DNA of 35,929 bases from positions 1 to 35,929 of the forward strand of contig JBBHKE010003145.1 in NCBI GenBank assembly GCA_037447655.1, written 5' to 3'. Every line of letters begins with the position of its first letter. Position 1 is the stretch's first letter. This DNA is from Zygnema cylindricum. Taxonomy: Eukaryota; Streptophyta; Zygnematophyceae; Zygnematales; Zygnemataceae. The notes under the pieces were generated by a model, which worked only from the letters and a program-made list of their open reading frames with translations, ran no database searches and was not told the origin of the DNA. A program made the position numbers and the translations under genes. This document shows positions 8,614-18,010 of this stretch, piece after piece.

Positions 8614-9286
8614 TGAAACTTTGTGTGCTCCATTGCCCACAAAAATTGCAAATCCAAAAGAAGCTTATCTAGATAGTGCCAACTCCAAGTTGATATAAAC
8701 CCAAATGACTGACCCCTTGACAATCAGAGACCCATTATAGTTTCACCCTTGTGAAATAAGACTTTCTGTGTGCTCAGTTCCACCAGAGAATGCAAAGTTA
8801 GAATATGAGTTTTGGACACATTCACCCACTTTAACTTTCCCTTATAAATGTAGCCACCGTGGCAGGCAAAAACCCTGACCGACTACACCCCTGTTTAGCC
8901 TTAACCCCGTTGAGTCCGTAGCAAAAAGAATCACTGAAAATGGTCAAGTAAATTGATAGATATGAATGGTCAAAGATGACCCTTTTGTATAAGAGCTCTC
9001 TCGACGAGAGGCTGATACCTACTATATTTTCTAAGTCCTATCTCTCTCTAAAACTCTATCTACTGATGTACGATACCAATAAAATTAATGTGTCATAGAG
9101 AAAGTACATGTGCCGGTGTACAATCTGTACGGCCATCTTAGGACATGGCCAAAATGTCGACACGTGTCATATCGAGATTTGTTCCCGTAATCTTCGGAGT
9201 TGCTGCAATCCAACGTTGTCGTGCCACGTGTCACATGACGTGGCGATGACAGTAAAACGCCAAAAGTACATATTCCGTGATCGCGG
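8614..9286 (-). repeat. 3' LTR of copia element B, left portion (interrupted by element A)
   Basis: Matches 17937 onward: starts TGAAACTTTGTGTGCTCC and includes GATAGTGCCAACTCCAAGTTG, TCTGTGTGCTCAGTTCCACC, AGCAAAAAGAATCACTGAAAA and a GTACGG cluster. It stops at TCCGTGATCGCGG, where element A begins; the rest resumes at 15605. Combined length is about 1175 bp. The five bases before 8614 (ACCGG) do not match those after 19089 (GATTT), so no target duplication for B is visible. A GCCACGTGTCACATGACGTGGC ACGTG block is at 9224-9245. Confidence 0.85.
9282..9286. repeat. Target site duplication of element A (left)
   Basis: CGCGG directly precedes the LTR start TGCAATTCTG and recurs at 15600-15604 directly after the other LTR end. 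The uninterrupted B-type LTR at 18600-18606 reads CGCGACACC at this position. Confidence 0.9.
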
Positions 9287-10326
9287 TGCAATTCTGTGAC
9301 CTCAATTGGACCACTGAATACAAGAAGCCTTTAGATAGTATTTAACTAACCCACTTCAAGCCACAACCACTGCTGTCCAAAAAGGCAAAATGACAGTTTG
9401 ACTGCACCGCTATGCTGCGTGCACTCCCTTTATTCCGTAGCAAAAGAATCACTGAAAACGACCAACTAGCCGATAAGTTATGAGGCAGTAAAAATGCTAA
9501 TTTGTACAAACTCTCAAAGGGAGAGGTGACTACCTACCAAAATTTTCTAAGTCCTGATTCCCTCTAATAACTTCTATCTACTGAAGTACGGACCAATCTG
9601 ATTACTGTACCGTACCAAAAAGTACTATTGCCGGTGTACCTTTTCTATGGCCTATGTACGAGAAGGCTATTAAGTGGACGCGTGTCCGCTTTTCACTCGT
9701 CTGTACATTCTTCGGAATTCCCATGACCGAATGTCATCTCTCCACGTGGCTCCAGGTCATTCCACGTCACAAAACGCCAAAGTGACCACTCTGGGATTTC
9801 GGCGATGATGTGCGTAGCTGGATTTGCATCGAGACGCAATCTTAGCCGTTATAAATACTTGCGCAACATTTGTTTCACTGTCGAAACAAAATGCGTGATA
9901 TCCGTTTCGAAATAGAATCGTACTTTGTACTTTCATAAAATTGTATCTATGCATGCCGTATATAGTTTTAGTTAAATGAATTTGTTCCTCCCTAAATATA
10001 TATATATATCTATCAGATACTATATCACTTAGCATTGGTCCTAGTCTTATAGGATAAAGCTGACAGCTATTGGCCAACTTGACGAACTGCAGGTATCGGG
10101 ATCAAATCCCGGATCCGTCAAGTTTATTTTTAGTAACCTACTAAAAATAATTGCTAGTTATACTGAGGCAGCCATGGATCAACCACCCTCTCTATCCTTC
10201 CGTGACTACAACAAGTATGGTTGCTAGAGAGTGGAGAGGTGGAGGTAGGCTGCCCATCCTTTTCTATTCTTTTATACTAACATATTTAAACCTAGAAAAT
10301 ACTCTAGAAATCTTTTAATTTCAACT
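9287..10326 (-). repeat. 3' LTR of element A
   Basis: About 1040 bp, nearly identical to 14561-15599. On the minus strand it runs from the purine tract to CAGAATTGCA. Notable parts on the plus strand: palindromic module 10167-10254 (GGCAGCC...GGCTGCC with loop GACTACAACAAGTATGG); tRNA-like segment 10051-10123 with GGATCAAATCC at 10099-10109; TCCACGTGGCTCC near 9740; GTAC cluster around 9590-9660. The TATA position at 9501-9510 reads TTTGTACAAA and is decayed compared with other copies. Confidence 0.92.
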
Positions 10327-10342
10327 CTCCCCTTATTTTCTA
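10326..10342 (-). promoter_or_regulatory. Polypurine tract of element A
   Basis: Minus-strand AGAAAATAAGGGGAG directly upstream of the 3' LTR, the expected site for plus-strand DNA priming. The same AAAATAAGGGGAG motif precedes the LTRs ending at 16106, 22569 and 32117. Confidence 0.85.
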
Positions 10343-11768
10343 GTCTAATTTTTATTTTTCTTTCAAACCGCATTTTTCGCGACAATATTTTAATTTAGGA
10401 GAGGGCACAGGTTTGGTCATCATGTCAGCCACCATTTCTTCATCAGGTCTATACACAAGATTTAAAATTTTATTTTCAACTTTTTCTCTTATGAAGCTTA
10501 ATCTTATGTCCATATGTTTTTCTTTGAAATGGTGTTTTGGATTGCCTGCAATTGCGATTACAGCTTGATTATCACAAAAGATTTAATGCACTCCCTCCTT
10601 CATATATCCCAGTTCTCGCAATAATGACTTCACACACATTAGTTTTTTTACAGCAGAACAAGACGTTATATACTCAGCCTCCACAGTAGACTTAGCAACC
10701 ACCTTTTGTTGCTTACTGCTCCAACAGCAAGCACCTTCCCCCACATACAAAACATATCTAGAAGTGCATCTTCTCATAGGTGCATCCCATAACAAGCATC
10801 ACTCTAAGTGGTGATATCAGTGTGCTCCCCTCCCAAATGCAACCATAATTCTCTAGTTCCAATCAGATATCTCATGACTCTCTTGGCTGCCTCCCAATCT
10901 CTCTTTCTATGATCATTAAGACTCCTACTAAGAACTCCATCTGATCGTCTAAGATCATCACTCCTCCTTCTACACTCCCATCACTTACCATTTTCAAGTC
11001 CATGGGAGTGGTACAACTGTTAGCATTTTCCATCTGGAATTTCTCAAGCATATTTCCTATTGCTTCTTTCTGAGTAAGTCTGATAATCTTCTTCCCCCTA
11101 TTTCTCTCCATTTGGATCCCCAAAATATATTTTGCCTCCCCTAAATCCTTTATATCAAATTTGCCCCTAAAATCTTTCTTTAGCCTAATGATCTTTTTCA
11201 AAGATTTACTCAACCCAAGCAGATCATCCACATATATTGCAATAAAAATGACACCATTCTAATCTTCAAACATATAGATAAAATGGTCAGAGCTGATATG
11301 GATATATCCCAGACCGGTAAGAAACTTATCTAGTTTCTTATTCCACTGTTGGGGAGCCTGCTTCAGTCCATATAAAGACTTTATGAGCCTGCAGACTTTG
11401 CTCTCTTCTCCTTCTTCCACGAACCCCTTGGGTTGTCTCATGAAAATTTCTTCCTCTTACTCACCATTAAGAAAATCAGTCTTAATGTTCATCTGGTGGA
11501 TTTCTATGTCTTTCGCTCCAGCCAGACTGAGGAGGATCCTTACTGATGGGAACTGAACAACTGGAGCAAAGGTCTCCTCATAGTCAATCCCCTCATTTTG
11601 GGTGAACCCTTTCGCTACCAATCAAGCCTTATATCTCTCAATAGTATTATCTGGGTTTAGTTTTAATTTAAATACCCATTTACACCCAATAGGTTTTCTA
11701 TCTGGAGGACAATCCGCTAATTCCCAAGTATTTGCTTCCATGATAGAAGCCATCTCATCATTTATGGC
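10343..11768 (-). pseudogene. Element A reverse transcriptase - RNase H region (broken)
   Basis: Copia-type RT is readable in pieces. TFAPVV is near 11580. Motif A, which should be QMDIKT, reads QMNIKT near 11490, so the metal-binding Asp is replaced by Asn. LIKSLYGLKQAP is near 11350-11400. The catalytic YVDD is intact near 11220-11235, and GEAKYILGIQ is near 11130. RNase H pieces (YVLYVGEGACCWSSKQQK, then STVEAEY) lie at about 10690-10760. At least three frame breaks and stops separate them. Loss of the motif A Asp alone would disable polymerisation. It normally copies element RNA inside virus-like particles in the cytoplasm. Confidence 0.88.
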
Positions 11769-12957
11769 TTAAATCCATCTTTCTTTCTCTGGACTATACA
11801 CGGCCTCTGAGTAAGACTGAGGCTCATCTGGGTGAGATAGCTTAGTTACCTTATGAGCGACTTGTTTTTCTTGTATTGTTTTGCTGCTCCTCCTTCCTCC
11901 CTCAAACTCCGAAGCTGGAATGGATGGAAGTCTTGGGTATCTTCTCACTGTCTCATCGGCTCCACTGTCCATGGAAGCCGATTCTGGTCCCCTTTCTTCT
12001 ATCTCCTGGAGTTCCATAGGAGTATGTGAGGTTTTTGGTGAGTCTTCTGTATCTCAGATCTCCCCTGAATCTGCAATCACGGTTTCACTCATGTCTATTT
12101 CGGGAACGACCGAGTTCTCCTCACTTTCGGAATCGAATCTGATTTTTATCTTCTTTGTATATTTGAAGGAATCAAATGACTTTTCTTCATCCATGACAAC
12201 TAGGTGTTTGACCAGGATGATATCCTTCTTTGCTAAGTCATAGACTGTATACCCTTTAACATCCTCAACATATCCCACAAAGTATCCAGGTTTTCCCTTA
12301 AAATCTAGTTTCCAGTTTTTCTTATCCGTGTTAAGACTGTAATTTTGGTTACCGAACACTTTAAGGTGTGAAATATCTGGTTTCCTTCCAACCCATCTCT
12401 TATAAGGTGTAACTCCCTTTACAGCTAAGATAAGGACTCTAGTCTTATATAAGTTGGCACTGTTTATTGCCTCTGCCCAAAATCTCTTTCCTATTTTCTT
12501 GTCGGCCAACATACTGCCTGCACTATCTCTTAGTGTTTGATTCAACCTCTCAGCTACCCCATTTTGTTCCGAGTTATATGGTACAGTTTTCTAGTGCTGT
12601 ACTCCCTCATCTCTCAGATATTCCTCAAACTGGTTAAAGGTATACCCCCCCCCATTATCACTCCTTATCCTCTTAATGGGGGTTTCATGCAACTTCTCAC
12701 TCCATGCTTTATATTCTTTGAAGTATATTGATGCTTCAAACTTTGTTTTTAGAAAGGATACTCTAGAGTATCTAGACCAGTCATCGGTTATTGTCATCAT
12801 AAACCTTTTTCCTCCAACCGAAGGTACTTTTACAGGTCTCCAAATATCTGTGTGGATCAAATCAAATACGTTCTCACTTCTATATGTGGCGGCTTTGGGA
12901 AAGGGAAGTCTGTGAGCCTTACCTTGAGCACAACCACTGCAATCATCCATCATTTCA
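11769..12957 (-). pseudogene. Element A integrase core and C-terminal region (broken)
   Basis: DDE integrase of Ty1/copia type. The zinc-binding tail CSGCAQGKAHRLPFPK and the first catalytic Asp in HTDIW are near 12840-12950, the second Asp in RSDNGG is near 12660, and the Glu in NGVAERLNQTL is near 12540-12560. All three acidic residues survive. A TAG replaces the Gln codon in GVQHQKTV near 12594, and other frame changes split the frame. The C-terminal GKPGYFVGY and the Ser/Glu-rich linker (11769-12053) towards RT follow. The enzyme would insert the cDNA into host DNA with five-base stagger. Confidence 0.88.
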
Positions 12958-13600
12958 TTATCCCCAAATTGAATGCCTTCGACTACCCAAAGCTTTTTTC
13001 ATTTCCCTCAACCTATCAAAATGTACATGCCCTAACTGCTTATGCCAAATCATCAACTTAGGAACACCAACATAGTAAGCATTCTTCTTTTGATTACTCA
13101 GGTTAAGCCTAAACATTCCTTGGCTACCCTTATCTGCCGTGAAGTAAACTTCATCCCCATACTTAGCTGTAAAGACTCCCTTTCTAGTGAAGGTATCAAA
13201 CTCTTTGTCATCAAACACAGACGTAGAGACAAGATTTTTACTCAGCTTTGAATGTAGAGTACATTTGAGAATGTAAGTATAGAAGTCTTACCCTCCACTA
13301 AGACTTTCAGATCTACTGATCCCACTAGATCTGAAGTAACCACTCTCGCATCCCCATACTCTATCTCTACAGTAGGGATCTTTCTTAGCTTAGTGAAGAG
13401 TTCTTTATCACGACCCATATGCATCGATGCACCTGAGTCGATGATCCATCCTTTTTGTGGAGCCTCCCGAATTGCTCCAAGGGCACATTTCTGTCTAAGA
13501 GGGATCTCCTTCTCCTCTAGATTCTCGTCAAGAAGAAACTCCCCATCCTCCTCAGAAGACTCATCCTCGGTTTCTCCTGTCACTTTTGTAACCAAAAGTG
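12958..13600 (-). pseudogene. Element A protease and GAG-pre-integrase region (broken)
   Basis: The aspartic protease active site is visible as GWIIDSGASMHM near 13420-13460, with DSG intact. LKVLVEGKTSILTFSNVLYI follows near 13250-13310. The GAG-pre-integrase domain begins around MFDDKEFD and carries the HHCC zinc-binding His pair in WHKQLGHVHFD near 13020-13060, with the Cys pair in the next frame segment. Frameshifts at about 13240 and 12960 break the frame. The protease normally matures Gag-Pol within the particle. Confidence 0.87.
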
Positions 13601-14556
13601 CCTTTTTCTTCCCTCCGAAAGAAACCCCTCCACGGTTCTCTTAGAGCCTCAGCTCTGATATCTGGACAGATTCTGCGATGAAGTGTCTCGGCTTTTTGCA
13701 AAAATGACAAAGACTCTTTGGGGGCCTCGGTCCTCCAAAATGATCTCTTTCCCCTTTGTACGGTTTCTTCGGGTCTTTCCCCCATCGGTCCCCTCCTGTT
13801 GCTACAGCTTGAATGCTCTTTCCTCCTCTCCTAATCTCCATTTTGTTTTTTTCACAAGTATCATCCTGACCACTGTGTTCCATTTCCATGAACTATCAGC
13901 CATTTTCTGTACTCGGTACACTATGTTCTCGTACTCATCTGGTAACTTCATTTTAAGGGTGTTAACTTCCATTTTCATTGTACCTGTCCATCCGGCACTT
14001 TCCATCTCTATATACAAACAAGAAAGATCAGATAGTAATCTAACATCTTTCCTCCTTTGTAAGTGTAACTCACTAGCTTTTGCTCAGCCAACTGGAGCTC
14101 TTGAATAGTTCCAACTCTATAAATCTCCACCAAACTCACCCACAACTCCTCGGCCTTGTAAATGTGAAGATGAGGAGTGGCCAAAGCTTGAGTGAGGTGC
14201 CTCAGAATGAAGTTCCTGGCAGCCATGTTTACATCCTCCCACATTTGAGTATTGTTATCCGCGGTCTTCACGGTCGCTGATCCCGGTGCTATGGCAATAG
14301 GAGTGAGGGGTGTCTCCTTCCCTTTCCCCTTTTGGGACACACTGCTGTCACCATCATCTGCCTCCTCGGTTGAGGCAGCCGTTGCTGCAGGAAACCTTAC
14401 TCCTCCAAATCCTTGTGGAGTTCCCGAAGGTGGACGTTTAACTTGTCCACTGACGATACCCCAGTATCGTTTTTCCCACAAAGCTCCCATCATCATGGTT
14501 TCCCAATAGATGAACCCAGATCCATTGAAGGTTGGCACCCTAGAGGGTGGGCCCAT
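13601..14556 (-). pseudogene. Element A gag (capsid/nucleocapsid), broken
   Basis: Starts with VMGPPSRVPTFNGSGF immediately downstream of the LTR; the codons for VMGPPS are the primer-binding site itself. The body contains a UBN2/copia-type capsid stretch (NFILRHLTQALATPHLHIYK, EELWVSLVEIYRV). The zinc knuckle near 13675-13720 reads CHFCKKPRHFIAES, so the last Cys of CX2CX4HX4C is Ser. Element D keeps Cys there. A possible upstream ATG in the LTR (MEDT) is followed by TAA in this copy. At least two frameshifts, near 14010 and 13800, are needed to connect the parts. Confidence 0.87.
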
Positions 14557-14560
14557 AACC
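14546..14560 (-). promoter_or_regulatory. Primer-binding site of element A (half-tRNA type, initiator tRNA-Met)
   Basis: Directly next to the 5' LTR. The plus strand reads GGTGGGCCCATAACC, which is the anticodon stem-loop of plant-type initiator tRNA-Met (CAT anticodon inside GGGCCCATAACC) as I remember it. The minus-strand element RNA would therefore pair with an internal tRNA region, not with the 3' CCA end. Drosophila copia is the known example of priming by a cleaved 5' half of initiator tRNA. Confidence 0.85.
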
Positions 14561-15599
14561 TGCAATTATGTGTCCTCCATTGGACCACAGAATACAAGAA
14601 GCCTCTAGATAGTATTTAACTAACCCACTTTAAGCCACAACCACTGCTATCAAGGAAGGCAAAATGACTTTTTGACTGCACCCCAATGCAGCGTGGACTC
14701 CCTTGAGTTCGTAGCAAAAAGAATCACTGAAAACGGCCAACCAGCTGATAAGTTATGAGGCAGTAAAAATGCCAATTTGTACAAACTCTCAAAGGGAGAG
14801 GTGACTACCTACCAAAATTTTTTAAGTCTTGATTCCTTCTAACAACTTCTATCTACTCAAGTACAGACCAATGAGATTAGTGTACCGTACCAAAAAGTAC
14901 TATTGCCGGTGTACGTTTTGTACGACCAATGTACAAGAAGGCTATTAAGTGGACGCGTATCTGCTTTTCACTCGTCTGTACATTCCTCGGAATTCCCATG
15001 ACCGAATGTCATCTCTCCACGTGGCTCCAGGTCATTCCACGTCACAAAACGCCAAAGTGACCACTCAGGGATTTCGGCGATGATGTGCGCCGCTGGATTT
15101 GCAGCGAGACGCAATCTTAGCCGTTATAAATATTTGCGCAACATTTGTTTCATTGTCGAAACAAAATGCGTGATATTCGTTTCGAAATAGAATCGTACTT
15201 TGTACTTTCATAAAACTGTATCTATGCATGCCGTATAAAGTTTTAGTTAAATCGATTTGTTCCTCCCTAAATATATATATATCTATCACATACTATATCA
15301 CTTAGCATTCGTCCTAGTCTTATAGGATAAAGCTGACTACTATTGGCCAACTTGACGAACCGCAGGTACCGGGATCAAATTCCGGATCCGTCAGGTATAT
15401 TTTTAGTAACCTACTAAATATAACTGCTTGTTGAACTAAGGCAGCCATGGATCAACCACCTTCTTTATCCTTCTGGGACTACAACAAGTATGGGGGCTAG
15501 AGAGAGGAGAGGTGGAGGCAGGCTGCTTGTCATTTTCTTTTCTTTTATACTAACATATTTAAACCTAGAAAATACTCTAGAAATCTATTTATTTCAACA
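14561..15599 (-). repeat. 5' LTR of element A
   Basis: 1039 bp, TGCAATTATG...TTTCAACA on the plus strand, followed by the duplication CGCGG. Carries the palindromic module at 15440-15526, the tRNA-like segment at 15324-15395 (GGGATCAAATTCCGG), the TCCACGTGGC box near 15018, a GTAC cluster at 14870-14940 and a decayed TATA position (TTTGTACAAA) near 14776. In the last 20 bases (minus strand) ATG-GAG-GAC-ACA is followed by TAA. Confidence 0.92.
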
Positions 15600-15604
15600 C
15601 GCGG
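15600..15604. repeat. Target site duplication of element A (right)
   Basis: CGCGG, identical to 9282-9286; the interrupted LTR sequence continues with CGCCTATCGTGGCCG. Confidence 0.9.
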
Positions 15605-16106
15605 CGCCTATCGTGGCCGTCTGATCAAAACCGGATATAACTATAGTCGTTGAAAATATACACGCGGTATTTGTTTCGTGTTCGAAACAAATGCGAGGTA
15701 TCCGTTTCATATAGTACATTAAAATTGTACAAAAACTGTATCTATGCATTACGTATCTATATCCCGTTAAATGAACTAGTCTACGTGTAACATAATAAAT
15801 ATTTATCAAACCTCATATATCTTATCATTAATCATAGACTTGTAGGTAAGGCTACCTGCTAATTTGACGGACGGTAGGTACCCGGATCTAATCTCGTGTC
15901 CGTCAAATATTTTAGGTAACTCTATCGAGATTTGCCTTCCTGTCCTCTTTGGACAGCCTAGGCAGCCATGGATCTAACTCCTCAAATCTTCAGTGACTCC
16001 TCAAATCTTAAGTGTGGGGAGTTAAGTGCAGAGTTAGAGGCAAGCTGTCATTGTTTTGGCTTTTATTTTAAGATCTCTAGACCTATAAAATACTTAAATT
16101 TCAACA
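15605..16106 (-). repeat. 3' LTR of element B, right portion
   Basis: Continues the LTR begun at 8614 and aligns with 18607-19089. Contains the stem TTTGACGGAC / GTCCGTCAAA around 15862-15907, the palindromic module 15957-16049 with a changed loop (GACTCCTCAAATC), and ends TTTCAACA. The purine tract (minus AAAATAAGGGGAG) follows at 16107-16123. Confidence 0.88.
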
Positions 16107-16135
16107 CTCCCCTTATTTTCTAGTCTACTTTACTT

Positions 16136-16663
16136 TCAACTCCCTTCAAAAACAACAAATACATTTATATATATTTTCCTTTCTTTTTTCCTTTTTCCTT
16201 CATGAAGCTTCAACCGAATACCTTTATATTTAAGAAAGTGTATTCGATGACCAAAAATAATTTCATCTTGTCGATCATACATTTTATTCTGCATGTCACT
16301 TTTCAAAAATCCGAGCAAAGATTTTATCCACCTCATCCCATTTTCATCCAACCAAAATCCACTTTCCCATTTCCATTTCCAACAATCAGCCCCATCCCCA
16401 ATTTGCAACACATACTCAGATGCTAACCCTTTTACAAGCACACTTTTATAGAGGGTATCACTCCCATTAGTGATGTCAAAACCATTACTCATATTTTTAT
16501 CCATGATTCTCATCCCATTTTCTGAATTTTCCTTACTCTCTCCCATGGAATTCTTTCCACTATCACTTTCTAAATTTATTCCCAATAAATATTTCTCCTC
16601 CCCTATACCTTTCATTAAACATTCCTCTTCTCCCCTATCTTTTAGAACCCCTTCTAGTTTCAA
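16136..16663 (-). pseudogene. Element B RT/RNase H relic
   Basis: A 175-codon frame that preserves only islands of similarity: GEEKYLLGINLE (compare GEAKYILGIQ in RT), a few Lys/Glu/Ser-rich residues, then YVLQIGDGADCW (compare YVLYVGERACCW in RNase H) and MRWIKSLLGFLKS. The segment between them is far shorter than in elements A, C and E, so RT/RNase H has been condensed by deletion. There is no YVDD. The frame is unusually long for such a decayed stretch, which hints at some constraint or at chance. Confidence 0.55.
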
Positions 16664-17060
16664 GTCTCCCCTTTCCTCGGAATCCGTAGAAGTCTCCCTT
16701 TCCGACCAGTTTTTCTATTTCCAAAATATCTATGAAACTATCCTCATTATTTTGAACTCCCTCAAGTATTTCCTCGCTCTTTACTTCCCTTATACCTCTA
16801 AAAGCACACTGTTGCTTACGTGGAATTTTTGTGTGCTTTTCTCTCTTCCCCATACTACCGATGTGGAGAAGCTCCAACATATCTTCATCCTTTTTCTCCT
16901 CTTCCCCTTCTTCCTCCTCATCCACATTCCAACTTGTAAGTTCTTTCAAAAAAGGGCATTCCTCTATATAATGACCCGGTTCCCTACAAAAGAATCAAAC
17001 CTCTTTTTTCAAAGCTCTTGTTTCTTTTCCTCTCCCTCTCTTTTTACTAAAGTTCCGATA
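16664..17060 (-). pseudogene. Element B nucleocapsid-protease relic
   Basis: On the minus strand the zinc knuckle reads FFCREPGHYIEEC near 16960-16995. A TGA at 16995-16997 stands where the first Cys of CX2CX4HX4C is expected, a one-base change from TGC or TGT. An acidic run (NVDEEEEGEEEKKDED) and KIPRKQQCAFRGIREV follow, matching the region just before the protease in element A. The DSG active site itself is not recognisable, and the frame runs into the RT relic near 16640. Confidence 0.6.
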
Positions 17061-18010
17061 AGGTTTACCTTTGTCTTTCTTCCTCTCATCACACTTCCGC
17101 TCGTCACCGCTGTTCCTCTTATCACGCTTCCGCCAATCACCACCAGCTGTAAATGCATTCACTTTGTCACTTCCCCTACGAAGCTATAAAGTGCTTTCCC
17201 TCACAAGAATTATCCCCATGGTAAAGCTCCAAGTCCATGAGGAGAAATCCATTGCCTGCATACGACAAATGATGTTTTCGTACTCATCAGGGAGTTTCAT
17301 AAATAATGTATTAATATTCCTTTTCTCAGATTTTACATATCCCGTACTAGCAAGCTCAACATATAGCGCAACAATATCATTGCAAAACTCTATTATGCTA
17401 CCGCCTTTATAAACATAGGCATCTATTTCTTGTTTTACTAACTACTGCCTCTGAATACTCTCTCTCTTATAAATCTGACTTAGTGCTTCCCATATCTCTA
17501 AAGACCTCGTTAAGTTTATAATAGTGATAGCTATGGACTTAGACACGTTTCTAAGTATGAGATGCTTTGCTATAGTGTTTTTGTATTTCCATATTTTTAT
17601 GTCATTTTCTTCAGTTTTAATCCCTACAAGTGGTACCATAGCTGACAGCCTAGCTCCCCTCACCATAGGTGTCCCTTTTTCCTTCTCCCCTATTTCCCCA
17701 TCCACGGCAAGGTTTTTCCCTTCACCTTCCGTTGCATCTAAACTTCGGTTGATATTTTGGGCAGCCTCAGATGATTCTCCATAGTAAGCTCCTCCAAAGC
17801 CAGGTGGCGGACATCTCATTGTCCCGAAACAATTCCCCATAAGTGCTTCTCGAAAAGCAATCCCTCCAACATAAATCCCCAATAAGTGAAGCCTGTTCCA
17901 TCAAACATAGGCACCCTAGATGGTGGGCCCATAACTTGAAATTCTGTGTGCTCCATTGCCAACAGAAATCGCAAATCCAAAAAAAGCTTATCTAGATAGT
18001 GCCGATCCAA
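17061..18010 (-). pseudogene. Element B gag, beginning inside the LTR
   Basis: The frame is open from within the 5' LTR across its end and the primer-binding site: AMEHTEFQVMGPPSRVPMFD, then GTGFTYWGFMLEGLLFEKHL. It is then broken near 17816 and continues in another frame with FGGAYYGESSEA and NTIAKHLILRNVSKSI to QIYKRESI at about 17442. This is the same capsid fold region as in element A. The ATG 21 bases from the LTR end (MEHTEFQ) is shared in form by other LTRs here. At least two frameshifts are present. Confidence 0.75.
17922..17936 (-). promoter_or_regulatory. Primer-binding site of element B
   Basis: Plus strand GGTGGGCCCATAAC then TT before the LTR start TGAAATTC. Fourteen bases are identical to element A, including the initiator tRNA anticodon region. 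Confidence 0.82.

Larger units (their letters stand above)
9287..15599 (-). mobile_element. Element A: full-length Ty1/copia retrotransposon, decayed
   Basis: 6313 bp with LTRs at both ends, TG...CA termini, five-base target duplication CGCGG, primer-binding site, purine tract and the copia domain order gag, protease, integrase, RT, RNase H. It lies inside the LTR of element B, so it is younger than B. A 330-bp LTR stretch aligned by eye differs at about 14 positions (about 4 per cent), so the insertion is not recent. Its frames carry many stops and frameshifts, the zinc knuckle has lost a Cys and RT motif A has lost its Asp. It cannot move on its own products. Confidence 0.93.
16107..17936 (-). 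mobile_element. Element B internal region: non-autonomous copia derivative
   Basis: Only about 1.83 kb between two LTRs of 1.15-1.18 kb, against about 4.2 kb in element A. It keeps the primer-binding site, gag, a scrap of the protease region and short relics of RT and RNase H. Integrase and most of RT are absent. The layout resembles non-autonomous gag-only elements (TR-GAG type), which depend on a relative for enzymes. Whether the deletion came before or after insertion cannot be told from one copy. Confidence 0.75.

Noticed and set aside
8514-8723. Minus-strand frame resembling the LTR-gag start (AMEHTKF) as a second gag beginning left of LTR B
   Set aside because: After the LTR end the translation (PPALVGGTLWN) does not match VMGPPSRVP, and no primer-binding site is present; the left side of 8614 is flank.
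10167-10254. Hammerhead ribozyme (retrozyme) in the LTR palindrome
   Set aside because: The conserved CTGATGA and GAAA core boxes are absent on either strand in these modules.
16470-17189. 239-codon plus-strand frame across element B
   Set aside because: It is antisense to the gag/protease/RT relic; the Ser/Phe/Pro-rich composition reflects the complement of a Glu/Lys-rich minus-strand sequence.
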